Positions 27,501 to 36,646 of a stretch of 64,000 bases of DNA are shown here, in pieces (position 1 is the first letter of the stretch; each line of letters opens with the position of its first letter). The translations under genes and the position numbers were made by a program. The stretch lies in assembly GCF_905220995.1 (NCBI RefSeq), contig NZ_CAJNBJ010000002.1, positions 186,001 to 250,000 on the forward strand, in the 5' to 3' direction. The DNA comes from Nitrospira defluvii (GTDB lineage Bacteria > Nitrospirota > Nitrospiria > Nitrospirales > Nitrospiraceae). The notes under the pieces are model-generated. The model had not been told where the DNA came from, did not search any database, and was given only the letters and a program-made list of their open reading frames with translations.

Positions 27501-27881
27501 CTGAGTGGCGTGCCCCCTCGCAACCATTACGGCACGGAGCACATCTCGATGGGAGAACACATGACCGCCGAAGGTGATCTGCTGGTCGGTCGCCAGCGGC
27601 TTCAAGACCGCCTCAAGATGGCGCGCCTGGATACGGCCGCTCCGGAATGCCTCTCGATAGGCATCGGAAGACAGAGTGCCTGATCCTCCGAATAGCTGCT
27701 CCCCGCGCTGAACGGCATCCTCAAAGCTCAAATCTTCCAACCCTTGAAGCGGATTTCTCGCGATCACCGATGTCATCGGCCAGACCTTTGCGATGACTTC
27801 TCCGGCCAAGCTGACATAGGTCCGTAACTCCATTCGCTGCGCGTCGGTATACCGCATATCCACACCATTCGTTGTGTTCAT
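24600..27881 (-). CDS. dabA: DabA-type inorganic carbon transporter subunit (DUF2309), copy 1
   Basis: 1093 residues. DabA is a very diverged beta-carbonic-anhydrase-like protein that works with a NuoL-like membrane partner, DabB, to drive CO2 hydration and accumulate bicarbonate. The four zinc ligands can be placed: C500 and D502 in VVFCIDVRSEVFRRHLE, H773 in CGHGSTSENNPYESSLDCGA and C788 in the same motif. C-x-D and the 15-residue H-to-C spacing match characterised DabA. Membrane topology is peripheral. It is some 5 kb from the dabB/dabA2 pair, separated by the two-component genes and cysD, and has its own upstream region with a striking palindrome (28048-28075). Confidence 0.92.
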   Translation of the reverse strand: MNTTNGVDMRYTDAQRMELRTYVSLAGEVIAKVWPMTSVIARNPLQGLEDLSFEDAVQRGEQLFGGSGTLSSDAYREAFRSGRIQARHLEAVLKPLATDQQITFGGHVFSHRDVLRAVMVARGHATQLCGGDATAEPSSKEAEVMISNVTEWLCRTPSWEAREQTEPGAPCAVEEGSSEETMATWCDRTLGTDITDQINRQMIKWCAAFCDEGDAAWPMPRREETFFRAWKAAARYDLSLRCLGIKQVSSKILALADRPEDVVLESLEMLQVPHSTWQQYLSLHLAALPGWAGFIKWREEQDTHAWQLAYRIDLVKYLAVRLFYERELVATACHKSLRCEGSAVAVREYGRRFPYTLWFKRASVSGHLPKRIVSDAARLQPEGTPSDPSAWEQQCRRWFEEQRPGDRTGTAEARLLLTIAENLGVPAPLITSTQPHDLSVLLAWLRAFTPRQQRLTWLEAFERSHQDEVLQKLDAADDGDERALTPGRQSARPLAQVVFCIDVRSEVFRRHLEQRGGYETFGFAGFFGLPFSYRALDEQPELALCPVLLKPKHLIREVPRTYQDARAERRKQSTHLVKAGHELLHDLKHNVVTPYVMVEAIGWFFLLPFIGKTLCPRWYHRVSAWIKSMIMPAVATTLTVGKFSTAEAEDMLAAEQRLQIAWWLRKHGRRAGSRVTGAVLDEIRRQVLTDDEAVLSPPGALGRLLGLSSPEEAEALAMLRRECRLTYRGTRSRLDRITRTGFTLNEQAYYVETSLRLMGLTGSFARVVVLCGHGSTSENNPYESSLDCGACGGGQGLPNARAFAMMANRPQVREMLAARGLAISPDTHFVAALHNTTTDEVQVSDLEDVPSTHRKELAQILEDVHEAGVAASAERWVALTAATSGTESRAARQDIERRSFDWAQVRPEWGLARNSVFIVGDRRLTQSADLQGRSFLHSYDHLEDVDGRLLETIMTAPLIVAQWINMEYYFSAVAPDVYGSGSKIYHNVTGGIGVMTGSQSDLRMGLPTQTVMRGGDAYHEPMRLTAIIEAPRDRIMAIVARQPILEKLLNNRWVLLIAREPSEGQYYRYHGTSGWAAIVDIERPVGDAILPRA

Positions 27882-28047
27882 GCCGTGCTCTCACCTTCTC
27901 CATGGGTAATGAGCAAGAACGAGGCCATCTCGATCACTCTTGGCGAGAGACGACGGATTCCATTCAATTTCTCAGGAACGGACGGATTCCGTGGTATCGC
28001 CCCGACTGCATCGGCGACCGTCGGCAAGGCCCGATCGTGCAAGGGTA

Positions 28048-28075
28048 CACGTACGTGCAGGCTCGCACGTACGTG
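28048..28075. promoter_or_regulatory. double palindrome upstream of dabA1
   Basis: CACGTACGTGC (28048-28058) and GCACGTACGTG (28065-28075) are a perfect 11-bp inverted repeat, and each arm contains the self-complementary CACGTACGTG. It lies 167 bp upstream of dabA1 and 64 bp downstream of the cysD stop. It could be an operator or a terminator-like hairpin for cysD. Confidence 0.5.
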
Positions 28076-28138
28076 AAATATCTTCATCTGTTCGGCATCG
28101 GAACTCGATGATTGAAGGGCGGGACGAGGTGCAGAGCG

Positions 28139-28936
28139 CTACATGTGTCCAAGCTTACGTAGAGTCTCCATCCCGCGCCCTTCGTCTTGAGCACGGCCGG
28201 CTCGTTCAGCGGTCGTGGTGAGGCGCAACTCCGTGATGATTTGTGGGATCGTTGTGGCGCAGGAGGGAACCGTACCGGTGCAGGGCACGCAACCCAAGCT
28301 TCTGAATCGGGTGCCGGAGCCACGGTCGAAATAGGGCGTCGGCAGCTCAATGTGCTCATGCTCGAGATATTCCCAAATGTTGAGTTCGGTCCAATCGAGA
28401 AGGGGATGGACTCGAATATGGGAACCAGGGGGAAACATCGTCTGGTATTGATCCCAGAGCTCAGGCGGCTGGTCACGAAAATTCCATTCTCCATCCTTGC
28501 CGCGCAACGAGAAATACCGTTCCTTAGCCCGTGTGCCTTCCTCATCTGCGCGAATGCCGAGGATGATTGCGGAGAACCCGTGGCGCGCGATGGTCTGTTT
28601 TAGCGCCTCGACTTTCATGGCGGTGCAACAAACCACCCGGCCCCGGTCAGGACCCATGCCGTCAGCCAGCGCCTCCCTGTTCTGGCCCACAACGAGGTTC
28701 AACCTCCATTCACGGCACAACCGATCTCGATATTGGATCAGTTCCGGCATCTCGTACCCGGTGTCGATGTGTACCAGTGGGAAGGGCACATGGCCGAAAA
28801 AGGCTTTACGCGCCAGCCATAAGAGAACAGTTGAATCCTTACCCATAGACCACAACATGGCGAGATGATCGAAATGCTTATACGCCTCACGCAAGATGTA
28901 GACACTCTGATCCTCCAGGTCGCGCAGATGTCGCAT
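28139..28936 (-). CDS. cysD: sulfate adenylyltransferase subunit 2 (CysD-like)
   Basis: 265 residues, somewhat shorter than classical CysD (about 300). An N-type ATP-pyrophosphatase: PP-loop [20 protein letters not shown], then [20 protein letters not shown], then [37 protein letters not shown], and the C-terminal [20 protein letters not shown]. With CysN it activates sulfate to APS, the first step of assimilation. No cysN, cysC or cysH is adjacent, so the partner must be elsewhere or this protein has another role. It sits between the sigma-54 regulator and dabA1. Confidence 0.85.
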   Translation of the reverse strand: MRHLRDLEDQSVYILREAYKHFDHLAMLWSMGKDSTVLLWLARKAFFGHVPFPLVHIDTGYEMPELIQYRDRLCREWRLNLVVGQNREALADGMGPDRGRVVCCTAMKVEALKQTIARHGFSAIILGIRADEEGTRAKERYFSLRGKDGEWNFRDQPPELWDQYQTMFPPGSHIRVHPLLDWTELNIWEYLEHEHIELPTPYFDRGSGTRFRSLGCVPCTGTVPSCATTIPQIITELRLTTTAERAGRAQDEGRGMETLRKLGHM

Positions 28937-29320
28937 GCCGCCTCCTTATGGCGCACAATGAGATCGATTGAACGTTATTCACCGGCGCGATCCCAGGGCT
29001 CCCCTCGATCGCGTCCGATCAGTCACAAGACCGGTTGTGCAAGATAGGTTCCTGTTATCAAGACGCCCGGGCCCGTACGCAGGACGACCGACCATCCGGA
29101 CGAGGACATTCGGAACACAGGACAGATCGCCATTCATCCGACTGGACCTGCTCAGACGTGGCCATCGTGGCTCGATCGACCCCGTGCGCGAGCAGACTCG
29201 GTCCGCACACGCGTGTGTCTGCGCACTCACGCTCGACTCAGCACGGCTCGTTCGGCTCAACAGGGCTTGTGGGAGGGAAACATCAAGGAGGCGTGAGGAA
29301 AGGTGAGCGCTGGAAGGACC
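28937..29320. other. long intergenic region upstream of cysD, palindrome, no gene
   Basis: 384 bp between the response regulator stop and cysD start. It contains the 12-bp self-complementary CACACGCGTGTG (29206-29217) in an alternating purine-pyrimidine tract, and probably the cysD promoter. No gene supported on either strand. Confidence 0.5.
29206..29217. promoter_or_regulatory. self-complementary CACACGCGTGTG
   Basis: A perfect 12-bp palindrome of alternating purine/pyrimidine about 270 bp upstream of cysD, in a region with no gene. Candidate operator or Z-DNA-prone site. Confidence 0.3.
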
Positions 29321-30721
29321 TTACCCCTTGCGTCGCCGGTCAAGCATCCAGCGTGTGATTCCCAGATACTTCGCTGCAAGAGTTTTATTCCCGTCGGCCC
29401 GCGCCAACACCGCATGAATGATGGCATCCTCGAGGTCGGTCAACGAACGCTCCCCAACCTTAAACGACAAGTGAACCATGAACGGATCGGCCTCAGCGGC
29501 AGGTACCGCAGTCGGCGCGACCGCCGGGACTGTCATGGGCGCCACTGCCGCAGACACGTCGTTCGGAAAATGAGCGGCATCGAGCGATGGGCCGTTGCAG
29601 AAGATCACCGCTCGTTCGATGAGGTTGCTTAATTCCCGCACATTACCGGGATAGTGATACGCCTGAAGCACTTGCTTGGCGGAGTCGGTCAACTCCCGAA
29701 CAGGCTTTTTGAGCGCCAACGCCGACCTCAGGAGACAGTGTTCGGCAAGCGGAATAATGTCTTCCGATCGCGCGCGCAAGGGAGGAACGGTCAGCATGAC
29801 CACGTTCAGACGAAAATACAGATCCTCCCGAAACTCCCCCTTCGCGACGGCTGCCTTGAGATCACGGTTGGTCGCGGCCATGAAGCGCACGTCGACGGGC
29901 ACCGTCGTCATACCTCCGACCCGTCGCAGCGATCGCTCCTCGATCACACGCAGTAACTTGGCTTGTAAGGCCAGTGGAAGATCCCCGATTTCGTCAAAGA
30001 AAACAGTGCCCCCTTCGGCCATTTCGATCAGCCCACATTTCCGGCCGGCTGCGCCCGTGAATGCTCCCTTCTCGTGACCGAACAGCTCACTTTCGAACAG
30101 GTCTCTTGGAATTGAGGGGCAGTCAACCTCCACACAGGGTTTGGTTCCACGTGCACTGTTGTAATGGATCACCCGCCCCATGTATTGCTTGCCGGTTCCT
30201 GTTTCACCTTGTAACAGCACTGTCACACGATCATTGCGCACGAGTTCCTGCACCTGAGCCAGAAAGCTCCTGGTGACAGGACTCTTGGCGATCACCCGAT
30301 CCAACGCATAGCGCGCGGCATCCTGGCCGCTGTGCAACTGCACCTGACGCTGAAGGGTCAGGAACTCCGTCACCCGGCGCAACGTGTGGAGCAGATCATC
30401 CATATCGATGCTCTTCGCCACAAAATCGAACGCGCCAAGCCGCATGGCTTCGACCGCATCTTTGACCGTCCCTCTGGCCGTCAGCACGATGACCGGCAAT
30501 GTCGGCGACATCTGTTTCACTCGGGCCAGCACATCCAGCCCGGACAGATTGGGCATCACCAGATCAACAACCAGCACATCCGGCTCGAACGAACGGAGCA
30601 AGCCGAACGCCTCCTCACCAGAGCCGGCCGTCTGGACCACATAGCCCTGGTCTCGCAACCGTAACGCAAATGCTTCGCGAACGGAGGCTTCATCCTCTAA
30701 GAGCAACAAATGCCATGGCAT
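29321..30721 (-). CDS. sigma-54-dependent response regulator (NtrC family)
   Basis: 466 residues. Receiver domain 1-120 with E9/D10 pocket and phosphoacceptor D53 (VLVVDLVMPNLSG). AAA+ domain about 140-375: Walker A GETGTGKQYMGRVIHYNS, the sigma-54 contact loop GAFTGA, Walker B GTVFFDEIGDLPL, and RFMAATNRDLKAAV. A linker with an Ala/Val/Pro-rich stretch precedes a C-terminal Fis-type helix-turn-helix (ADGNKTLAAKYLGITRWMLD). It activates transcription from sigma-54 promoters once phosphorylated. It follows the histidine kinase gene on the same strand by 77 bp, so they are a two-component pair placed right after the DabA2/PII cassette. Confidence 0.95.
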   Translation of the reverse strand: MPWHLLLLEDEASVREAFALRLRDQGYVVQTAGSGEEAFGLLRSFEPDVLVVDLVMPNLSGLDVLARVKQMSPTLPVIVLTARGTVKDAVEAMRLGAFDFVAKSIDMDDLLHTLRRVTEFLTLQRQVQLHSGQDAARYALDRVIAKSPVTRSFLAQVQELVRNDRVTVLLQGETGTGKQYMGRVIHYNSARGTKPCVEVDCPSIPRDLFESELFGHEKGAFTGAAGRKCGLIEMAEGGTVFFDEIGDLPLALQAKLLRVIEERSLRRVGGMTTVPVDVRFMAATNRDLKAAVAKGEFREDLYFRLNVVMLTVPPLRARSEDIIPLAEHCLLRSALALKKPVRELTDSAKQVLQAYHYPGNVRELSNLIERAVIFCNGPSLDAAHFPNDVSAAVAPMTVPAVAPTAVPAAEADPFMVHLSFKVGERSLTDLEDAIIHAVLARADGNKTLAAKYLGITRWMLDRRRKG

Positions 30722-30798
30722 GTTAAACGCCCCCGCATTGACGAGAGAGATCGCGCATCACGGGCCGACCGTCACCGGCCAAGGCTTGGCTTCGCATC

Positions 30799-32775
30799 CT
30801 ACGAGACCTCGTGCTTCACCGGCAGCCACACATCAACCACCGCTCCGCTCCCTGGGGGACTTTGAATGATGAGTTGACCATGATGACGCTCCACCATATC
30901 TCGGGTGATCGTGAGCCCGAGGCCGACCCCTTTCGCCTTCCCGTTCGTGAAGAACGGCTCATAGATCCGTCCCAAGTCCTCGGCCGGTATCCCCTTGCCC
31001 GTATCCGCAAATCGCATCAACACCCCAGGCACTCGCCGGACGTCCGGCGTGAGCGTCACATGCAAGTGACCGCCGTTCGGCATGGCATCGATGGCATTCA
31101 TCGCGATGTTCAAGAACACTTGTAAAATATGGGCCCTCGATGCATCGACGGCCGGCAGGTCGGGCACAATGGAGCTCCTGATGAGAATCTGGTGTTTAAC
31201 TAAGTTCGGACGGAGCAACGTCAGTGTATCCTCCAACACCGACGCCAGGTCGCAGGGAGCGATATCGAACGGCCTGGGCCGCAACTGCCCCAAATGAGAT
31301 TCCAAGAGTTCATCGATCCGAGCCGCCTCCCGGGCGATCAACCGGCAGCGGTCGCGAGCCTCCTGTGGCAAAGACGTCTGCTCGGCCAGATGTGTCGCCA
31401 GGCTCCCTAAGCCGATGAGCGGATTGCGCACCTCGTGCAGAATGCCGCCGGCAAGTTGCCCGACCAGCTTCACCTGCTCTGTGTGACGAAGGGCTTCCAA
31501 CATCTGTTCCCGCTCGCTCAGATCGGTCAGGATCGCCATGAAATACTGGGTCGTCCCGTCGAAGGCCTTAACCGGACTGACACGTTCCCACACCAAGAAC
31601 TCAGATCCGTCTTTTCGTCTGTTCATAAACCGTTCGACGAAGGGGTGGCCGGAGCGAATGGATGCCCACAACCGTTCGTAGAATTCCGTCGGATGCTTCC
31701 CGGACTTCAGAATGGTCGGGCGCTGGCCCAAGGCCTCTTCGCGCGTCCACCCGGTCATGCGCTCCAGGGCCGGATTCCATTCCAAAATTCGGCCGGTCGT
31801 GTCGGTCATCATCACGCCGTCCTCCGCGGAGGAGAATAGGCGATGATAAAAATCCATCTGTGTCTCTTCATGCCATCGGCGCTCCAGGACCGTCCCGATG
31901 GTGTTGGCCATGGTGCACAAAAACTCCTGCTCCTGCTGACTGAACTTGCGGACCCGCTTCGCATGAGCCGTCATCACCCCGTAGACCTTGTCCTGAACCA
32001 GCATGGGCACACACATCCCCGAGACTGCCCCATGTTCGGTGAGCAATCTGGACGGAGAAAATCGAGTCTCTTGCCGGAGGTCGTCGACCACGACCGGAAC
32101 CCGCTCCCGGATCGCGTAGCCGGCTTGGGAATGCGTGCCGCCTTCGATGGTGAGCTTGCCGATGAGATCCCTCTGCAACCCGACCCCCGCCATGATGTAC
32201 AGATGGCTGTCCCGCTCGCGCGGCACCAGGATCTTGCAGAGTTCCACTTCCAGCGCGGCCGCCGTTTCCCGCACCGCCTCATTCATCAACGCCTGGGCCG
32301 ACAGGCCGCTGACCGCCAGAGTCCCGATGCGCGCCAACGCCGATTGAAATCGCGCGACGTGCGCCGCCTCCTGTGCGAGCGCGATCCGCTCGGTCACATC
32401 TTCCAATACCATAAGGACACCGCGCTCCCCGCGGTAGGGCACCACATTGAAACGGCAGGCATAGTAGAGTCGCCCGCCGTCCCGAGTCTCCAGCGTGTAT
32501 TCAGCCGTCTTTCTGGCTCCCAGCGCTCGCGTGTTCCAATCGATCGCGTCATCCAGAAGGCGTCTCCGCAGGGCATGTTCCATACCTTCCACCGGGGACT
32601 GCGCACGTTTCACCAACTCGGCGAATTGTGAATTTTCGAAAATGAGAAGGCCACGGCAGACGAAACAGAGGCCGCCGTGGATACAGTCGCTCAGCCAGGC
32701 CAGCACCTCAGCGGCGGCGAGTTCCGCCCCAACCGGTCTGGAGACCTTGGAACGGTTACGATGGGTAGAGGCCAT
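30799..32775 (-). CDS. soluble PAS/GAF/PAS sensor histidine kinase
   Basis: 658 residues and no transmembrane segment, so a cytoplasmic sensor. An N-terminal PAS-like region (about 30-135) is followed by GAF (155-300) and PAS (310-425, with WNPALERMTGWTREEALGQR). The kinase core has the H box with H447 (AGGILHEVRNPLIGLGSL), N box FLNIAMNAIDAMPNGG, G1 FADTGKGIPAEDLGRIYEPF and G2 GVGLGLTITRDMVERHHGQL. It pairs with the sigma-54 regulator next to it. Its signal is unknown; the neighbouring dabA2 and PII-like genes suggest carbon, nitrogen or redox state. Confidence 0.94.
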   Translation of the reverse strand: MASTHRNRSKVSRPVGAELAAAEVLAWLSDCIHGGLCFVCRGLLIFENSQFAELVKRAQSPVEGMEHALRRRLLDDAIDWNTRALGARKTAEYTLETRDGGRLYYACRFNVVPYRGERGVLMVLEDVTERIALAQEAAHVARFQSALARIGTLAVSGLSAQALMNEAVRETAAALEVELCKILVPRERDSHLYIMAGVGLQRDLIGKLTIEGGTHSQAGYAIRERVPVVVDDLRQETRFSPSRLLTEHGAVSGMCVPMLVQDKVYGVMTAHAKRVRKFSQQEQEFLCTMANTIGTVLERRWHEETQMDFYHRLFSSAEDGVMMTDTTGRILEWNPALERMTGWTREEALGQRPTILKSGKHPTEFYERLWASIRSGHPFVERFMNRRKDGSEFLVWERVSPVKAFDGTTQYFMAILTDLSEREQMLEALRHTEQVKLVGQLAGGILHEVRNPLIGLGSLATHLAEQTSLPQEARDRCRLIAREAARIDELLESHLGQLRPRPFDIAPCDLASVLEDTLTLLRPNLVKHQILIRSSIVPDLPAVDASRAHILQVFLNIAMNAIDAMPNGGHLHVTLTPDVRRVPGVLMRFADTGKGIPAEDLGRIYEPFFTNGKAKGVGLGLTITRDMVERHHGQLIIQSPPGSGAVVDVWLPVKHEVS

Positions 32776-32891
32776 GACGGTCGCGCTTGGTGGAACAGAC
32801 TCGAGTTTCGTTCGGCAGACTCAGACACGCCGGGTCAGTCTCCCCGGCGAGTCTCCGCCCGTCCAGGGTGAGCATCCGGTCCTGAGGCCTG

Positions 32892-33215
32892 CTACTGACC
32901 CACAAAATGATCACGCCGCGTCACCGCGACATCACTGACGAACATGGCACCGGAATGTTTGTGAAAGAGCGGCCCCAATCCAGCCAGAATCGGCTCGATG
33001 CGCTCTTCCGGCACAACGGTGAACACGATCACCTGGCTGCTGGTGTCGTCGAACAACAAGTGCCCTTCATGGAACCCGTGATGTCCTTTGCCCGAGACGT
33101 TGTTGATGATCGTGTAGCCGGTGGCGCCGACTCGATCGAGCAAATTCGTCACTAACTTCAGGTGCTCCCCCTCGACCACGATGCGGATTTCTTTCATCGG
33201 ATGCAACGTCAGCAT
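32892..33215 (-). CDS. PII-like signalling protein next to dabA2
   Basis: 107 residues from ATG 33215 (GGAGGAG upstream); ATGs at 33248 and further up are alternatives. The fold pattern of PII proteins is visible: MKEIRIVVEGEHLKLVTNLL, DRVGATGYTIINNVSGKG, then the T-loop region HHGFHEGHLLFDDTS, then QVIVFTVVPEERIEPILAGL. The uridylylation Tyr of GlnB is absent. PII-like proteins such as SbtB sit next to bicarbonate transporters and sense adenylyl nucleotides or 2-oxoglutarate. The gene starts about 50 bp after the stop of dabA2, so it likely regulates or senses inorganic-carbon uptake. The product name is inference from fold and context. Confidence 0.8.
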   Translation of the reverse strand: MLTLHPMKEIRIVVEGEHLKLVTNLLDRVGATGYTIINNVSGKGHHGFHEGHLLFDDTSSQVIVFTVVPEERIEPILAGLGPLFHKHSGAMFVSDVAVTRRDHFVGQ

Positions 33216-33264
33216 ACTCCGGTCCCCCTCTCCTCCTCTATTCGACATCCTTCGCTCCCCCACA

Positions 33265-36200
33265 CTATCGGCCCTCATTCCATTCTGCCGTGCCTGAGGG
33301 GCGTGAGGCGGACGAGGTTTCGCCTTGATGCGATTCCACACAGTCCATCGGGACAGCGGATGCCACGGCGTCAGCCTCTCCAATCAAATTCCCCTCTGCG
33401 TCTTCCAACACGGGTCGCCAACCCTGCATGATGTCGTAATGATAGAAAATCGCCTCGGTCGGCTCACATACCACCAGCGTCACCCACTCATTCTGAAACA
33501 ACCGCTCGAGTCCGGGATGTTTCGCGATCACGGACTCGACGCGGGCGCGTGGCGCCTCGATCACGGTCAGTAAGCGCATCGGCTCATGATAGGGACGCGG
33601 TCCGTCCAGCACGGTCTGCGCCGGAAGACCCAGTCGAAGGTCACTGCTCGCTCCCGTCATCACCCCCACCCGCCCGACGATGTTGTGATACACCTTGCTC
33701 CCGCTTCCGTAGACGTCGTTGTCGACCGTCGAGAAATAGTGCTCCATGTTGATCCATTGAGCCACGATGAGCGGCGCGGTCATGATGGCTTCCAGCAGTT
33801 TTCCCGAGTCGTCTTGTCGATAGTCGTAGGAATGGAGGAATGCCCGCCCCTGGAGATTCAAGGGTCGCGTGAGATCCCGCCGCCCGATGATCAACAGGTT
33901 ATTTTTCGACAGCCCCCACTCCGGACGAACCTGAGCCCAATCGACGCTTCTCCGGCTGGCTCTGACGTATGGATCTTTGCGTTTGGCCTGAACGACCGGT
34001 CCATCCAATGCCGCACCCCGTTCGCGGGCTGCCTGCTCACCCGCCTCGCGGAGGTCGTCTAGCAATCGCACCAGGTCTTTGCGATGTGTGGCCGGCACAT
34101 CTTCCAAGTCGACAATGCGGACATCATTCCTAGTCGTGTCGTGCTGCGCGGCCACAAAATGCGTATCGCCGGGAATCTTGATGCCGCGGGACTCCAACAC
34201 CTTGCGCACGGCTTGATTGTTGGCCATCGCCGCAAAGGCCCGCGCGTTGGGGAGGCCGCTGTTGCCGCCGCAAGCGCCGCAGTCCAGGGCGGATTCGTAG
34301 GGATTGTTGTCCGACGTGCTGCCGTGGGAACACATCACGACCAACCGTGCGAACCCCGACGTGAATCCCATCAGTCGAAGCGCCGCCTCCACGCCGTAGG
34401 CCTGCTCGGATACGGAGAATCCATGCTGGGTGATGCGCTGCAGCCGGGAGGAGAGGCCACGAGGCGTCAGCGTGTATTCACGACGGAATCGTTCGTACAG
34501 CGCCTCAACCTGGGCAACGGTCATTCCCAGACTGCCAGCGACCGCCTGATTCCTCTGATCATCCTGCTGCTCCATGGCGCCGAGCCTGATGTTGTCGATC
34601 AACGAGGGGGTGATCGCGGAACCGAGTTCGGGGAACTCCTGCCGCAGCGCGGCACGAATGGCGGCGCGCTGTTCCACCGCCACCATTTCCTGCGCTTCTT
34701 CGCGGCTTAGCTTGTCGATCGTGAGGGTGGTCGCCAACGGCGGCAACCACAAGCCCTTCACCCAGGTCGTGAGGCGGTGATACCAGAGGGGGAAGAGGGT
34801 TTTCCCGAAAAACGGCACGCTGAAAAACCACCCCAGCGCTTCCACCATGACGTAGGGGGTGATGACGTTCTCCTTGAGATCGTGCAGCAGATGGTGGCCG
34901 GCATGACTCAGTGTGGCGAACAGCCGATGCCGGCTCGCCGCCGTCCCATGGTAGCTTCGAGGAATCTCACGGATATGATTCTTCGGCTTCAGCAGCACGG
35001 GGGCATGCGTCACGGGAAGTTCTTCCCCGAATGCTTGGTACTTCACGGGAATGCCGAAAAAACCGGCCACGCCCAACGTCTCATACCCGCCGAGCTGTTC
35101 GAGATGCCGCCGGAACACTTCTGAGCGCACGTCGATACAGAACACTATTTGCGCGAGAGGGCGCGCAGGAGCCGCAGCCGCAGCGCGGCCGTCACTGTCC
35201 CGCAGTTGCCTCGCTACCCCGCTCAACTGTCCGACCACATCCACACGTTGTCGTGTTTCAAACGCTTCCAACCAGCGTTGGCTCTGCTGCCCGGCAGGAA
35301 AGCCATCCAACCAGTTCAGGACTGTGAGCACATCCGAAGGCGAAGTCTGGGTCACCAGCTCGGGATCGACGCCCATGGCGGCCGCAAGGGCCGACACTCG
35401 TCGAGCGTCCCGCCTGAAGATATCGGCGCGGCGCGCCCCGGCAGTCTGGTCATAGACTTGCCGCCCGAACTCATTCCACTCCTCCTGAGTGGCCTTGTTA
35501 TGTTGTTGCTGCCATATGCGCACTTCGGCGGCCACTGCTCCCGCCAGTACCCCATCCACCAACTTCCGCCTCAGCCAATGGCCATAGGGAGCCTGCTCGA
35601 TGTGGCCACGGATGGCGTCAACCTGCCCCTCGATGTTCAGCCGCTGCCGGCAATGCAGGTTGACAAATTCCCGTTCGTAGAACAATCGCACGGCCAGATA
35701 CTTTACGAGGTCGATGGGATACCGTGCCTGCCAGGGGTAATGCGGCTCTTCCGATCGCCACTTGATGTACCCGGTCCACCCGGGCAAGGCCGCTAGATGC
35801 AGGGCGAAATACGACTCCCAGGCAGGCTTGGGAATACCCATCGCGGTCAGACTATGCAGCACTCCCTCTTCAGGTCGATCATCCATGGCATCGATTTTTT
35901 TCGCCGCATCCCTCACACCCAACAACCGCAGACCGGCATCGTACCGGGCCAATCGTTTCCATGAGCGATAAAACGTATGCTGCCGCTCCGGCATGACCCA
36001 GGACGCTTCCCCCTCGTCCAGAAACACTCCGCACCATTTCACCATCTGCTCGTTGATGTCCGACACGATCGACGTCCCTAACGTGCGATCGCACCAACCC
36101 GACAGAGTCTCCTGCGAGCAGAGATCGAGGGGTTCCCAGGGAAGGAGCGATTCCGGCTGCATGGTCCGGGTTTCGCCGACCGACTGCGTGAGCCAGGCCG

Positions 36201-36612
36201 CGAGGTGATCCGTCGCTTCATCGGAAACCGGCGAATCGAGGACCGGATCGCTGAGCCCATGCATCATGGACAACCGCAGCACCTCCAGGTGCGATAACGG
36301 GCGTCCGGCAAACGTCACCTGGCGATCCCCTGCAAGCGGAGTCAAGACCTGCGTCACATCTTCCGGACGGATGCGGCCCTCGGCCACATAGCGGCGATAG
36401 ATCGTACTCGGAAGGTAGCCTTTGCCCCCGAGGAGCTGCTCACCACGCTTCACGGCCTGATCGAACGGAAGCTCTTCCAGGCCATGCAAGGGGTTATGGT
36501 GGATGAACGTCCGCATGGGCCAGTAGGAGGCAATGGCCTCTCCTGCCAGTTCCACGTGAGACCGCAATTCCATCCGCTCTGCATCGGTGAAAATGCGTCG
36601 TTCAAGTGCCAT
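33265..36612 (-). CDS. dabA: DabA-type inorganic carbon transporter subunit (DUF2309), copy 2
   Basis: 1115 residues. The zinc ligands are all present: C492 and D494 (QIVFCIDVRSEVFRRHLEQ), H763 and C778 (SHGSTSDNNPYESALDCGAC). It is similar in length and motifs to copy 1 (24600-27881) and clearly paralogous, but the N-terminal and C-terminal ends differ and a Pro/Ser-rich tail is added here. It follows the dabB-like gene by 34 bp, the classic dabBA order, so copy 2 is probably the partner of that membrane subunit. The PII-like gene comes next downstream. Confidence 0.94.
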   Translation of the reverse strand: MALERRIFTDAERMELRSHVELAGEAIASYWPMRTFIHHNPLHGLEELPFDQAVKRGEQLLGGKGYLPSTIYRRYVAEGRIRPEDVTQVLTPLAGDRQVTFAGRPLSHLEVLRLSMMHGLSDPVLDSPVSDEATDHLAAWLTQSVGETRTMQPESLLPWEPLDLCSQETLSGWCDRTLGTSIVSDINEQMVKWCGVFLDEGEASWVMPERQHTFYRSWKRLARYDAGLRLLGVRDAAKKIDAMDDRPEEGVLHSLTAMGIPKPAWESYFALHLAALPGWTGYIKWRSEEPHYPWQARYPIDLVKYLAVRLFYEREFVNLHCRQRLNIEGQVDAIRGHIEQAPYGHWLRRKLVDGVLAGAVAAEVRIWQQQHNKATQEEWNEFGRQVYDQTAGARRADIFRRDARRVSALAAAMGVDPELVTQTSPSDVLTVLNWLDGFPAGQQSQRWLEAFETRQRVDVVGQLSGVARQLRDSDGRAAAAAPARPLAQIVFCIDVRSEVFRRHLEQLGGYETLGVAGFFGIPVKYQAFGEELPVTHAPVLLKPKNHIREIPRSYHGTAASRHRLFATLSHAGHHLLHDLKENVITPYVMVEALGWFFSVPFFGKTLFPLWYHRLTTWVKGLWLPPLATTLTIDKLSREEAQEMVAVEQRAAIRAALRQEFPELGSAITPSLIDNIRLGAMEQQDDQRNQAVAGSLGMTVAQVEALYERFRREYTLTPRGLSSRLQRITQHGFSVSEQAYGVEAALRLMGFTSGFARLVVMCSHGSTSDNNPYESALDCGACGGNSGLPNARAFAAMANNQAVRKVLESRGIKIPGDTHFVAAQHDTTRNDVRIVDLEDVPATHRKDLVRLLDDLREAGEQAARERGAALDGPVVQAKRKDPYVRASRRSVDWAQVRPEWGLSKNNLLIIGRRDLTRPLNLQGRAFLHSYDYRQDDSGKLLEAIMTAPLIVAQWINMEHYFSTVDNDVYGSGSKVYHNIVGRVGVMTGASSDLRLGLPAQTVLDGPRPYHEPMRLLTVIEAPRARVESVIAKHPGLERLFQNEWVTLVVCEPTEAIFYHYDIMQGWRPVLEDAEGNLIGEADAVASAVPMDCVESHQGETSSASRPSGTAEWNEGR

Positions 36613-36646
36613 GCATCGACTCCATTCGGCTCCGGTTCCCGGTGGA

